DNA from: Halomonas sp.
GTDB taxonomy: Bacteria; Pseudomonadota; Gammaproteobacteria; Pseudomonadales; Halomonadaceae
DNA length: 64,000 nucleotides
Direction: 5' to 3'
Assembly: GCA_018401555.1 (NCBI GenBank)
Contig: JAGYKP010000104.1
Span: 1 to 64,000, forward strand
Part shown: positions 21,582-31,727 of the stretch, one piece after another
Layout of the letters: every line of letters starts with the position of its first letter
How positions within the stretch are numbered: the first letter of the stretch is position 1
Program-made: the position numbers and the translations under genes
Notes under the pieces: model-generated
Databases searched by the model: none
Seen by the model: the letters and a program-made list of their open reading frames with translations, nothing else
Told to the model about the DNA's origin: nothing

Positions 21582-22841
21582 ATGGAAGTGGGCGAGATGG
21601 CTGACGAGGCGCGGGCGCTGGACGAACTGGCCGATCAAGTGTCGCGGACCCTGGAGCAGGGCAGAGGGCGACGGCGCCTGGCAGTCATGGTCTGGGGCCT
21701 GTTGTTGTTGCTGCTGGTGGCGGTGGCGGCATGGTGGTGGTGGCCCGGAGGAGGAGACGACCCGCTGGCAGCAGGTGGCGCTGGAGCGTGGCGACATGCG
21801 CCTGACTGCGACGGCCACCGGCAACCTGGCGGCGAAGAGCGAGGTGACGGTGGGCGCCGAGATCTCCGGGTTGATCACCGAGGTGAACGTCGCCGAGAAC
21901 GATGTCGTGGCGCAGGGCCAGGTGCTGGCGCGCTTCGACACCGAGGAGCTGGAGGTAGCGCTGACCCAGGCCGAGGCCCGCCACGCCTCGGCCGTGGCGG
22001 CGGTGGACGAGGCCCTGGCCACCCAGGAGGAGGCGGGGCTGGCCGAGCGTCGCCTGGCCTCCCTGGTGGCTCGGCAGAGCGTCTCGCGGGAGGCGCTGGA
22101 TACCGCCCGTGCCACCCGCAAGCGCGCCGATGCCCGGGTGGTCACCAGTCGCGCGGCGGTGCTGGAGGCCGAGGCGGCGGTCAGCCAGGCGCGAACCCGG
22201 TTGGGCAAGAGCGTGATCACCTCACCCATCGACGGGGTGGTGCTGAAGCGCCAGGTGGAGCCGGGCAATACCGTGGCGGCCAACTTCCAGGCCCCGGAGC
22301 TGTTCCTGCTCGCCGAGGATCTCCAGGTGATGGAGCTGCATGTGGCGGTGGACGAGGCCGATGTGGGCCTGGTGGCCGCGGGTCAGCCCGCGCGGTTCGG
22401 TGTGGACGCCTGGCCCAACCGCGAATTCGAGGCCGAGGTGCTGTCGGTCTACCTCTATCCCACCATCGAGAACAACGTGGTGACCTATACCGCGGTGCTC
22501 GGCGTGGACAACACCGAGGAGCTGCTGCGACCGGGCATGACCGCCACCGCCACCATCACCACCGGCGAGCGTCACGACGTGCTGCTCCTGCCCAACCAGG
22601 CGCTGCGTTTCTCTCCCCCGGCGGCACAGGAGGGCGGTGGAGGCCTGATGATGGGGCCGCCGGGCACGCGCGGCGGCGGCCAGGCCGCCGCCGGCAATGC
22701 CGTCTGGGTGCTGCGCGATGGCACGCCGCTGCGGGTGCCGGTACGTACCGGCTACACGGATGGGCAGCACACCGAACTGCTGGGCGGCGACCTGGCCGAG
22801 GGCGACGAGGTACTGGTGGGGTGCAGGCCGATGCCCGCTGA
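21582..22841 (+). CDS. MacA-like periplasmic adaptor (HlyD family) of an ABC exporter (frameshifted)
   Basis: A membrane-fusion protein bridging an inner-membrane ABC exporter to an outer-membrane channel. The start is ATG at 21582 (or 21597). A charged N-terminus leads to one membrane segment, AVMVWGLLLLLLVAVAAWWW. After a frame change near 21765 the adaptor core is clean: LTATATGNLAAKSEVTVGAE, then ISGLITEVNVAENDVVAQGQ (biotinyl-lipoyl half), a helical hairpin, and SVITSPIDGVVLKRQVEPGN (second half), then beta-barrel sequence ending GDLAEGDEVLVG. A second change near 22825 brings in the stop at 22841, overlapping the ATPase start. This follows the MacA pattern. I give no symbol because several MacAB-like paralogues exist. 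Confidence 0.85.
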   Translation: MEVGEMADEARALDELADQVSRTLEQGRGRRRLAVMVWGLLLLLLVAVAAWWWWPGGGDDPLAAGGAGAWRHAPDCDGHRQPGGEERGDGGRRDLRVDHRGERRRERCRGAGPGAGALRHRGAGGSADPGRGPPRLGRGGGGRGPGHPGGGGAGRASPGLPGGSAERLAGGAGYRPCHPQARRCPGGHQSRGGAGGRGGGQPGANPVGQERDHLTHRRGGAEAPGGAGQYRGGQLPGPGAVPARRGSPGDGAACGGGRGRCGPGGRGSARAVRCGRLAQPRIRGRGAVGLPLSHHREQRGDLYRGARRGQHRGAAATGHDRHRHHHHRRASRRAAPAQPGAAFLSPGGTGGRWRPDDGAAGHARRRPGRRRQCRLGAARWHAAAGAGTYRLHGWAAHRTAGRRPGRGRRGTGGVQADAR

Positions 22842-23567
22842 GGCCGGACTGGCACCGGCCAGGGGGCTGCCGATCCTCGAGATGCGCGGCATCCGCAAGG
22901 TCATGGCAGCGGCGGCGGCACGGCGGTGCATGCCCTGGCCGGGGTCGACCTGACCATTCGTGCCGGGGAGTTCGTGGCGGTGATGGGGCCGAGCGGCTCC
23001 GGCAAGTCCACCTGCATGAACCTGCTGGGCTGTCTCGACGTGCCCAGCGCCGGGGAGTACCGCTTCTGCGGCGTGCCGGTGGCGGGGCTCTCCCGGGATG
23101 CCCTGGCGTTGCTGCGCCGTCACTACATGGGCTTCGTGTTCCAGAGCTTCAACCTGCTGCCACGCATCACGGCGCTGGACAACGTGGCGCTGCCGCTGGT
23201 CTATGCCGGCGAGGGGCGCGAGCGCCGGCGTCGCCGCGCCATGGCGGCACTGACATCGGTAGGCCTGGCGGAGCGCGCCATGGCGACCTCGAGCCAGCTC
23301 TCCGGCGGCCAGCAGCAGCGGGTGGCCATCGCCAGGGCCCTGGTCACCGAACCGCCGCTGCTGCTCGCCGACGAGCCCACGGGCAACCTGGATACCGCCC
23401 GGGCCGAGGAGATCATGGGGCTGCTCGCCGCGCTGCGTGCCGACCGTGACATCACCATCGTGATGGTCACCCATGAGCCGGATATCGCCGCCCACGCCGA
23501 CCGGGTGCTCTACTTCGTGGACGGGCGGCTGACCTGCGACGGCACCCCGGCGGAGGTGCTGGCATGA
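22831..23567 (+). CDS. MacB-type ABC transporter ATP-binding protein (frameshifted once)
   Basis: The ATPase of the MacAB-like exporter. It starts ATG at 22831, overlapping the adaptor's stop. A frame change near 22905 joins [12 protein letters not shown] to [20 protein letters not shown]. Walker A is GPSGSGKST, the Q-loop is [11 protein letters not shown], the signature is [16 protein letters not shown] and Walker B is [12 protein letters not shown] with the H-loop VTHEPDIA. This is the LolD/MacB subfamily, with the ATPase encoded separately from the permease rather than fused as in E. coli MacB. It ends overlapping the permease start by 4 nt (ATGA), consistent with translational coupling. 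Confidence 0.9.
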
Positions 23568-24772
23568 GGCTTGCGGATACCCTCGGCATGGCCGTGCAGG
23601 CCATCGTGCGCAACAAGCTGCGCTCCTTCCTGACCACCCTGGGCATCATCATCGGCGTAGCCAGCGTGGTGGCCATGGTCCACCTGGGCCAGTCGGCCAC
23701 GCGCAGCGTCACCGAGCAGATCGCCAGCATCGGCTCCAACCTGCTGTTCGTGATGCCCGGCACCGCCCAGCGCGGCCCCGGCGGGGTGCGTACCAGTGCC
23801 GAGCCATTCGCGATGGACGATGTGGAGGCGCTGCGCCGCGAGATCGCCGGCATCCTGGTGGCGCCGGGGCTCTCGCGTTCAACCAGCGTGGTGCTGGGCA
23901 ACGCCAACGAGACGCTGAGCGTGGAGGGCACCAGCAACGAGTACTTCACGGTGCGCAACCATGCGGTGGCCCAGGGCCGCGGCTTCGAGGCGGCGGAGCA
24001 GCGTTCCGGGGCGGCGGTGTGCGTGATCGGCCAGACCGTGGTGGACGAGATGTACGGCCTGCAGGAGCCCCTGGGCAGCACCCTGCGGGTGGGACGCACC
24101 GCCTGCCAGGTGGTGGGCGTGCTGGAGGCCAAGGGGCAGTCCATGGGCCAGGATCGCGACAAGGCGGTGCTGATGCCGATCAAGGCGGTGCAGCGCCGCC
24201 TGGTGGGCGAGCTGGATGTCGGCGTGGTCTACGTCTCGGCCCTGGTCGACGGTACCACCCAGCGCGTGCAGGGGGAGATCGAGGCGCTGCTGCGCCAGCG
24301 CCGCCGCCTGGCCGAGGGGGAGCCGGACGACTTCTACGTGCGCGATACCCAGGACATCGCCGACGCCCTGGAGCAGACCACCGCCACCCTGACCATCCTG
24401 CTCGGCGCCATCGCCGCGGTGAGCCTGCTGGTGGGCGGCATCGGGATCATGAACATCATGCTGGTGTCGGTGACCGAGCGGACCCGGGAAATCGGCATCC
24501 GCCTGGCCATCGGTGCGCGAAGCGGCGATGTACAGACCCAGTTCCTGGTGGAGTCGGTGCTGCTGGCCACACTGGGCGGGCTGGTCGGGCTGCTGCTCGG
24601 GGTGGGCGGCACCTGGCTGGTGACCGAGAGGCTGGCGATGCCCTTCGTGCTTTCGCCCGCGGTGATGGCGCTGGGCTTCTCGTTCTCGGTGGCCATCGGG
24701 GTGGCCTTCGGCTACTTCCCGGCCCGCAAGGCGGCGCGCCTCAACCCTATCGAGGCGCTGCGCCACGAGTAG
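23564..24772 (+). CDS. MacB-like ABC transporter permease
   Basis: An intact 402-residue FtsX/MacB-type permease. The N-terminal membrane segment is LRSFLTTLGIIIGVASVVAM, followed by a periplasmic MacB_PCD domain (QIASIGSNLLFVMPGTAQRG, VLVAPGLS-like). Three C-terminal membrane segments follow: AVSLLVGGIGIMNIMLVSVT, VLLATLGGLVGLLLGVGGTW and VMALGFSFSVAIGVAFGYFP, with the conserved coupling element ERTREIGIRLAIGARSGDV and the ending ARKAARLNPIEALRHE. This four-TM topology with PAxxLNPIEALR is diagnostic. It is the last gene of the adaptor-ATPase-permease operon. Substrates of such systems include macrolides, toxins and siderophores, and nothing here distinguishes them. Confidence 0.93.
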   Translation: MRLADTLGMAVQAIVRNKLRSFLTTLGIIIGVASVVAMVHLGQSATRSVTEQIASIGSNLLFVMPGTAQRGPGGVRTSAEPFAMDDVEALRREIAGILVAPGLSRSTSVVLGNANETLSVEGTSNEYFTVRNHAVAQGRGFEAAEQRSGAAVCVIGQTVVDEMYGLQEPLGSTLRVGRTACQVVGVLEAKGQSMGQDRDKAVLMPIKAVQRRLVGELDVGVVYVSALVDGTTQRVQGEIEALLRQRRRLAEGEPDDFYVRDTQDIADALEQTTATLTILLGAIAAVSLLVGGIGIMNIMLVSVTERTREIGIRLAIGARSGDVQTQFLVESVLLATLGGLVGLLLGVGGTWLVTERLAMPFVLSPAVMALGFSFSVAIGVAFGYFPARKAARLNPIEALRHE

Positions 24773-24779
24773 CCCAGCC

Positions 24780-25588
24780 TCAGGGCTTGGTATGCCAGAA
24801 GGGCTGACCCAGGGTCGGCGTGCTGGGACTCGCCGTCTGGCGCTGCTCCATCAGCCCGGCGCGGAAGGCCTCACGCCCCGCCTCGATGGCGCGGGCGAAG
24901 GCTCTCGCCATCTGTGCCGGTCGACGTGCCCTGGCCACGGCGGTGTTGAGCAGCACGCCGTCGAAGCCCATCTCCATGGCCTCGGCGGCCTGGGAGGGGG
25001 CGCCGAGGCCGGCATCGATGATCAGCGGCACGTCGAGGCGTTCGCGCAGGGTGCGCAGGGCGTAGCGGTTCATCAGACCGCGTCCGGTGCCGATGGGCGC
25101 GCCCCAGGGCATCAGCGCCTGGCAGCCTGCCTCGCGCAGCCGCTGACAGAGCACCAGGTCGTCGGTGCAGTAGGGCAGCACCTTGAAGCCCTGGTCGACC
25201 AGCACCCGGGCGGCCTCCAGCAGGCCGAAGGGGTCGGGCTGCAGGTTGTAGTCGTCGCCGATCACCTCGAGCTTGATCCAGGGGTGTCGAACAGCTCCCG
25301 GGACATCTCGGCCAGGGTGATCGCCTCCCCGGCGGAGCGGCAGCCGGCGGTATTGGGCAGCAGCCGGCAGCCGCTCTCGCGCAGGATCTGCCAGAAGGCG
25401 TCGCCGTCGCCGCCGGCGGGGTTCTGGCGGCGCAGCCCCAGGGTGAGCATGTCGCAGCCGGCGGCGGCGATCGCCTCCTGCATCACCGCCGGGGAGGGGT
25501 AGAGGGCGGTGCCGAGCAGGAAGCGGCTGGTGAAGTCCTCGCCGTAGAGCACCAGGGCGTCGTCTTGAGCGTCGTGGGGCGTGTTCAT
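24780..25588 (-). CDS. thiG: Thiazole synthase ThiG (frameshifted once)
   Basis: Forms the thiazole phosphate carboxylate of thiamin from DXP, dehydroglycine and ThiS thiocarboxylate. [20 protein letters not shown] opens the barrel. [24 protein letters not shown] and, after a frame change near 25285, [20 protein letters not shown] and [20 protein letters not shown] follow. [14 protein letters not shown] is the phosphate-binding region, and [20 protein letters not shown] and [15 protein letters not shown] end the core. Length is about 269 residues, normal. It is the third gene of the riboswitch-controlled thiO-thiS-thiG operon, and its start overlaps the thiS stop. Confidence 0.94.
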
Positions 25589-25797
25589 CAGCCACCTCCT
25601 ACCGGGGCCACGATATCGATGCGGTCGCCGTCGTCGAGGGTGCGCTCGGGCCAGGTGGAGCGCGGAGCGAAGGCGTCGTTGATGGCCACGGCGACACGGC
25701 GCTCGCCGTACCCCCAGCGCTGCAGGGCCTGGGCCAGGGCGATGCCCTCGGGTAGCCGGGTGGGTTCCCCGTTGAGGCTCAGGGTGATCTCGTTCAT
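25588..25797 (-). CDS. thiS: Sulfur carrier protein ThiS
   Basis: An intact 69-residue ubiquitin-like sulfur carrier that delivers sulfur to ThiG as a C-terminal thiocarboxylate. [20 protein letters not shown] opens it and [14 protein letters not shown] ends it. The terminal GG is the activated site. It lies between thiO and thiG with a one-base overlap to thiG. Confidence 0.95.
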   Translation of the reverse strand: MNEITLSLNGEPTRLPEGIALAQALQRWGYGERRVAVAINDAFAPRSTWPERTLDDGDRIDIVAPVGGG

Positions 25798-25830
25798 GGG
25801 GCTCTCCTCTTCAAGGAATTCGACGCCGGG

Positions 25831-26930
25831 TCAAGCCAGCGACTCCCGGGGTACGGCATCGGCGAGCACCGCGGCGAAGGGACGTTCGTCCTGGCCACGG
25901 ATCTCGGCCAGCACATGCTCGACCACCGCCGGGGCCAGCAGGTAGCCATGGCGGAACAGGCCGTTGGCGCCGATCAGGCCGTCCTCTCGGGTGACGTGGG
26001 GCAGGTTGTCGCGAAACGCCGGCCGCAGGTTGACGCCCTGCTCGAGGATGCGCGCCTCGGCGAAGGCCGGCGACAGGGTGTAGAGGGCCGTGGATAGCTC
26101 CAGCGATGACTGCAGCGAGATCGGCGAGCGGTCCTCGCTCTCGATGGAGGTGGCGCCGATCACGAAGCGCCCGCCGGGCTTGGGGACCACGTAGAGCTGG
26201 TAGCGCGGGTGCATCAGGCGTACCGGACGGGACAGCGTCACCTCGTCGGTATGCACGTGCAGGGTCTCGCCGCGTACGCCGCGCAGGGTTGGGTGCCTCG
26301 GCTTGGCGCCGTGGCCGCGGCAGTCGAGCACCAGGTCGAAGGCGCGTCGGCCGGTGGGGGTGACGACCTCGCCGGGATGGGGCTCCACCGGGGTGCGGGC
26401 AGTGGCACTCGCCGCCCAGGGCATGGATCGCCTCGAGCAGTCGGGCGAGCAGCTCACGGTTGTCCAGATGGGCCTCAGCGGCGAGAAACAGGCCGTGGCG
26501 AAAGCCCGCCAGGTCGGGTTCCAGGGCATGGACGCCGGCGGCATCCAGCATCCGGTAGCCTGGGGGATCGCCAAGGGCGTCATCCAGGTCACGGCGGAAC
26601 TGGGTCAGCTCGTTCTCGTCCTGGGGGTGGGCCACCACCAGGCTGCCGTGCTGGTGCCACAGTCCCGGCGCCTCGAGTTCGGCGAGCCACTGCGGCCAGC
26701 GCTCGAGGGCGACCCGACCCATGTCGAAGATGCAGCGTTCGCCGACCACGGTCTCGGCCAGCGGGGCGACCATGCCGGCGGCGGTCCAGGCCGCCGCCGG
26801 CGGAGGTGTCGAGATCGCCGGCGTCATACAGGGTGACGGCGTGGCCGTCGCGCAGCAGCTGCCAGGCGAGAAGACGGCCGAGCAGGCCGGCGCCGGCCAC
26901 GGCAATGCGGCGTTGGGAAGGCGTGTTCAT
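25831..26930 (-). CDS. thiO: Glycine oxidase ThiO (frameshifted twice)
   Basis: The FAD enzyme that oxidises glycine to iminoglycine for thiazole synthesis in aerobes. The dinucleotide motif is RRIAVAGAGLLGRLLAWQLL at the N-terminus. After a frame change near 26800 come AAGMVAPLAETVVGE and PGLWHQHGSLVVAHPQDENE. After another near 26390 the catalytic half is clean: DLVLDCRGHGAKPRHPTLRG, VRGETLHVHTDEV, YQLYVVPKPGGRFVIGATSI and ANGLFRHGYLLAPAVVEHVL. Length is about 366 residues, normal. It is the first gene after the TPP riboswitch, with the leader at 26931-27107. Confidence 0.92.
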
Positions 26931-27006
26931 GGGTCTGGTATCCGGCGGTTGGCGGTGACGAGCAGGCCGGATGCGGGGCAGGGGCGGGCAGCGATGCACG
27001 ATCTTG

Positions 27007-27107
27007 TTCCCTCCGCAGGCATCAACCTGATCAGGTTCAACGGGTTCGGCCGTACCGATCTCAGCCCCCGTGTCCACCGCTGTGCGGCTACCGGGGCTCC
27101 CCGACAA
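27007..27107 (-). promoter_or_regulatory. TPP riboswitch (THI element)
   Basis: On the minus strand the conserved blocks are present in order: GGGGAGCCCCGG, a variable P3 arm, GGGGGCTGAGATCGG, CCGAACCCGTTGAACCTGAT, then CAGGTTGATGCCTGCGGAGGGA. The CTGAGA pyrimidine-sensor motif and the ACCTGAT/TGCCTGCG pyrophosphate-helix motif are both intact. It precedes thiO, so thiamin pyrophosphate should repress the operon. Confidence 0.95.
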
Positions 27108-27130
27108 GCGTGTCCAACATAACCAAGGAG

Positions 27131-27158
27131 GCCCGCCGACGCAATCGCGTCGGCGGGC
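27131..27158 (-). terminator. Strong hairpin, likely terminator of the 27160-27495 gene
   Basis: GCCCGCCGACGC (27131-27142) and GCGTCGGCGGGC (27147-27158) form a perfect 12-bp stem with a 4-nt loop. It lies just after the inferred stop of the upstream minus-strand gene. The downstream T tract is weak (CCTCCTTGGTT). Confidence 0.6.
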
Positions 27159-27159
27159 C

Positions 27160-27495
27160 TCAGGACGTCCTTCGGCGGTGGGCCGGTCAGGGCGCAGTCG
27201 GCGGCACCCTCGCCGAACATGTCGAACAGCAGCTCGCGGCCCATGCCGGTAAGCACGAAGCGCCGCTGGTCATTCCAGGTCGCCGCCTCGCTGGACTCGA
27301 GGATGCGCTGGCAGGCCGACCACTCGCGGCTCGGTCGCTCTCCAGCGTCTCCAGGGCATCGGGGTCGAGGCCGCGATGGGGCACGGTGACGGTCTCGAGG
27401 ACATGGCCCTGGCGGTAGAGCAGGGCGGCCATGTTGGAGAGGCACTGGCGCAGGCTGCGCTGCATGCCGAAGGTATCGATCGTCTGTGTAGTCAT
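27160..27495 (-). CDS. Hypothetical protein (frameshifted)
   Basis: I do not recognise this protein. It starts MTTQTIDTFGMQRSLRQCLS and continues NMAALLYRQGHVLETVTVPH and RGLDPDALETLE. After a frame change near 27335 it runs REWSACQRILESSEAATWND, RRFVLTGMGRELLFDMFGEG and AADCALTGPPPKDVL. The stop is inferred at 27160, because a strong hairpin begins just beyond it and an open frame otherwise runs uninterrupted through the riboswitch. About 110 residues result, soluble and mildly acidic at the end. It lies between argF upstream and the thiamin riboswitch downstream, and nothing suggests a shared function. Confidence 0.5.
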
Positions 27496-27582
27496 GCGCC
27501 GCGTCTTCCTGATTGGAATGTGCTGCGGCGGCATTGATGCGACGAAGGTCGACATAAGACCAAGGTCTAATGAGGGCCGGTC

Positions 27583-28534
27583 TCAGTCGTCTACCTGGCC
27601 CAGCAGCAGGAACTCGATCAGCGCCTTCTGGGCATGCAGGCGGTTGCCGGCCTCCTGCCAGACCACGGCGCGCGGGTCGTCGAGCAGGGTCTTGCTGATC
27701 TCCTCGCCGCGGTGGGCGGGCAGGCAATGCAGGAAGAGGACATCGTCGGCGGCGCGGTCGAGCAGCGCCTCGCTGACCTGGAAGCCGGTGAAGGCCGCCT
27801 CGCGCCTGGCCTGCTCCTCCTCTTGACCCATGGAGGCCCAGACGTCGGTGGTCACCAGGTCGGCACCGCTGACCGCCTCGGCGGGATCGCGCAGGATGGT
27901 CACCCGGTCGCCGGCGGCCGCGAGGATATCCTGGCGCGGCTCATAGCCCTCGGGGCAGCAGATGCGCAGCCGGAAGTCGAACTGGCGGGCGGCGTTGATC
28001 CAGGAGTGGCACATGTTGTTGCCGTCGCCGATCCACACCGCCGTCTTGCCCCGCACGCTGCCGCGCAGCTCGGTCCAGGTCATCACGTCGGCGAGCAGCT
28101 GGCAGGGGTGGTAGTAGTCGGTGAGGGCGTTGATCACCGGCACGCTGCTGGCCGCCGCATACTCCTCGAGCCCGGCGTGGGAGAAGGTGCGGATCATCAC
28201 GATGTCGACCATCTCCGAGAGCACCCGGGCGGTGTCGCCGATGGGCTCGCCACGGCCGAGCTGGGTGTCGCGGGGCGAGAGGAACAGCGCATGACCACCG
28301 AAATGGGCCATGGCGGTCTCGAAGGAGACCCGGGTGCGGGTCGATGACTTCTCGAAGATCATCGCCATGGTGTGGTTCGGGAAGGGGGTATAGGTGGGCC
28401 CCTCCACCTTGAGCGCGTTCTTGATGGTGATGGCGCGCTGGATCAGGTTGCGCAGCCTGTCGGGGCTGAGCGTCCAGCAGGGTGAGGAAGTGGCGAGTGC
28501 CGCCGGGGTCGCTCCTCGGGAAAAAACGCACCAT
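27583..28534 (-). CDS. argF: Ornithine carbamoyltransferase (frameshifted once)
   Basis: Converts ornithine and carbamoyl phosphate to citrulline in arginine synthesis. TRHFLTLLD opens the conserved part. After a frame change near 28465 the core is clean to the stop: [20 protein letters not shown] (carbamoyl-phosphate site STRTR), [55 protein letters not shown], and the ornithine-binding [13 protein letters not shown]. The start is uncertain; ATG at 28534 gives an atypical N-terminus, and a start closer to TRHFLTLLD is likely. About 305-315 residues. argG lies 1.6 kb away on the other strand. Confidence 0.93.
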
Positions 28535-28702
28535 CCTTAGCCAGCCGCCGGGGGATGCGCAACGCGCCATGGTCATCAGCAGAATGGTCCTCATCCATCA
28601 AGGCCGACCAGCCGGAGTCGGGTATTGCCCGGGCGCCTGCCGGCCACGGTCTGTCGAGGCCCGCCCGCCGGGGCCACGGACATACGAGAAAAGGGAGACG
28701 TC

Positions 28703-29092
28703 ATGAGCACCACCGTCGAGAACATCCAGCGCCAGATCGGCGAGAATCCGATCCTGATCTACATGAAGGGCACCCCCCAGCTGCCCCAGTGCGGCTTCTC
28801 CGCCCAGACCGTGCAGGCGCTGATGTCCTGCGGCGAGCGTTTCGCCTTCGTCAACATCCTGGACAACCCGGACATCCGTGCCGAGCTGCCCAAGTACGCC
28901 AACTGGCCCACCTTCCCGCAGCTGTGGGTCGAGGGCGAGCTGGTCGGTGGCTGCGACATCGTGCTGGAGATGCACCAGAACGGTGAGCTCGAGACGCTGA
29001 TCAAGGAGACCGCCGCGAAGCACAAGGATGACGCTGGAGCCGGAAGCGCCGAAGCGCCGAGCCACTGGCGCCGGTGCCGTCCTTGGGCTTGA
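28703..29092 (+). CDS. grxD: Grx4-family monothiol glutaredoxin
   Basis: A 129-residue monothiol glutaredoxin that binds and transfers [2Fe-2S] clusters with glutathione and BolA partners. The active site is in KGTPQLPQCGFSAQTV (family CGFS motif). WPTFPQLWVEGELVGGCDIV carries the conserved WPTxPQL and GGCDI glutathione-binding elements. It starts ATG at 28703 behind AAGGGAG. The C-terminal 15-20 residues after KHKDD are not conserved in the family and may reflect an extension or a late frame error. It stands alone, divergent from argF. Confidence 0.94.
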   Translation: MSTTVENIQRQIGENPILIYMKGTPQLPQCGFSAQTVQALMSCGERFAFVNILDNPDIRAELPKYANWPTFPQLWVEGELVGGCDIVLEMHQNGELETLIKETAAKHKDDAGAGSAEAPSHWRRCRPWA

Positions 29093-29202
29093 CGGGCGGC
29101 GCCTCGCGCCTGAGAAGCGAAGGATGTCCCCACCCGGCTGCGATGGCTGGCGGGGGTGCTTTGCTACATGGTCGTCACTTGACGCCTGGTGGCCGCCTTG
29201 GC

Positions 29203-29276
29203 CAGCTTACCAGCTTGGCCAGCTTCCAGCTTCCAGCTTCCAGCTTCCAGCTTCCAGCCAGCTTCCAGCTTCCAGC
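29203..29276. repeat. Tandem heptamer array (AGCTTCC)
   Basis: Five perfect AGCTTCC units (29221-29255), a truncated AGCC, then two more perfect units (29260-29273), preceded by degenerate units (AGCTTAC, AGCTTGG). The array abuts the rnt stop codon. A related array with TTGCAGC units is at 41376-41431. Confidence 0.95.
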
Positions 29277-29946
29277 CTACGGCTGCTCCTCCATCCCCTG
29301 TTCGCGCTGGGCCTGGGCCCAGCCGCCGATCTCCTTGTAGCGATTGACCATGGCACAGAACAGCTCGGCGGTACGCTCGGTGTCATAGCGCGCCGAGTGG
29401 GCCTCGCTGGTTGCTGAACTCGATGCCGGCGGCGCGGCAGGCGCGGGCCAGCACGGTCTGGCCGTACATCAGACCGGCCAGCGAGGCGGTGTCGAAGCTC
29501 GAGAAGGGGTGGAAGGGGTTGCGCTTGATGCCGCAGCGGTTCACCGCGGCGTTGAGGAAGCCGTGGTCGAAGGCCGAGTTGTGGCCGACCAGGATGGCGC
29601 GGGTGCAGCCATGGGCCTTGATCGACTTGCGCACCGGACGAAAGATCTCGCCCAGTGCCTCGGACTCGGAGACCGCCACCTGGCGGCGCAGCGGGTCGTC
29701 GAGATTGATGCCGGTGAAATCCAGCGCCGACTGCTCGACGCTGGCGCCCGCAAAGGGCTCCACGTGGAAGGCGTAGGTGGACTCGGGAATCAGGTTGCCC
29801 TCGGCGTCCATGGTCAGGGTGACCGCGGCGATCTCGAGGATCGCGTTGCGCTCCGGGTTGAAGCCGCCGGTTTCCAGGTCCACCACCACCGGCAGGTAGC
29901 TGCGGAATCGCTGTGCCATCAGGTCGCGGGCGATCGCCTCGCTCAT
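29277..29946 (-). CDS. rnt: Ribonuclease T (frameshifted once)
   Basis: The 3'-5' exoribonuclease that trims tRNA and other stable RNA 3' ends. [20 protein letters not shown] opens the protein, and [20 protein letters not shown] carries DEDD motif I (DxE). [33 protein letters not shown] (motif II) and [20 protein letters not shown] follow. After a frame change near 29410 the end is [20 protein letters not shown] (motif III, HxxxxD) and [17 protein letters not shown]. Length is about 223 residues, normal. Its last codons border the heptamer array. Confidence 0.94.
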
Positions 29947-30118
29947 GCACCTCTCCTTCGTGTTTGGCCTTCGTGTCGCGGGCAGGTCGGCCATGGCCCG
30001 GTCAGAATTCGCGCAGTCTAGCAGCTCGCTCCGGAGACGTCCCGCGGGGCGGTATTCGAGGCCCGGCTGGCGCGCTATACTGACGGGCTCTAGCGTTCAT
30101 CAGAAAGGAGCTCCTCGA

Positions 30119-31339
<1,221 letters not shown>

Positions 31340-31348
31340 TGCCGTTGC

Positions 31349-31369
31349 GGGGCACCCGGTGGGTGCCCC
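31349..31369 (+). terminator. Hairpin between argG and hlyU
   Basis: GGGGCACCC (31349-31357), a 3-nt loop and GGGTGCCCC (31361-31369) form a perfect 9-bp stem just after argG. No T run follows, so it may attenuate or protect the transcript rather than terminate fully. Confidence 0.5.
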
Positions 31370-31390
31370 GCTGGCACAAGGAGCCTCACC

Positions 31391-31712
31391 ATGTTCAAGA
31401 AGCTTCTCTCCGGACTGTTCGGCGCCGGCGATGACGATGCCACTCCGGGCAACGCGCCGCCCGCCGAGCCGGTGGAGTACAACGGCTACCTGATCATCTC
31501 CGAGCCGGCCAAGCAGGGCGGCCAGTACCGTGTCAGCGGGCTGGATCCGCCGGCCACTGACCGGTGACGGCGAGGAGGAGGAAGACGAGGTGCTCGAGCA
31601 TCGCTTCGAGCGCTCGGACATGGTGCCCGGCCGCGAGGCCTGCGACGAGCTGATGATCAGCAAGGCGCGACGCTTCATCGACGAGATGGGCGACGACATG
31701 TTCGCCCGTTAG
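31391..31712 (+). CDS. HlyU family protein (frameshifted once)
   Basis: A member of the HlyU family (PF10115), a small acidic group annotated as transcriptional regulators although distinct from the ArsR-type Vibrio HlyU. MFKKLLSGLFGAGDDD opens it, and PVEYNGYLIISEPAKQGGQY with RVSG is the conserved core. After a frame change near 31550, EHRFERSDMVPGREACDELM and SKARRFIDEMGDDMF complete the family pattern. About 107 residues. It follows argG by 51 nt on the same strand. Confidence 0.8.
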
Positions 31713-31727
31713 AGGCCGTCGCCAGCC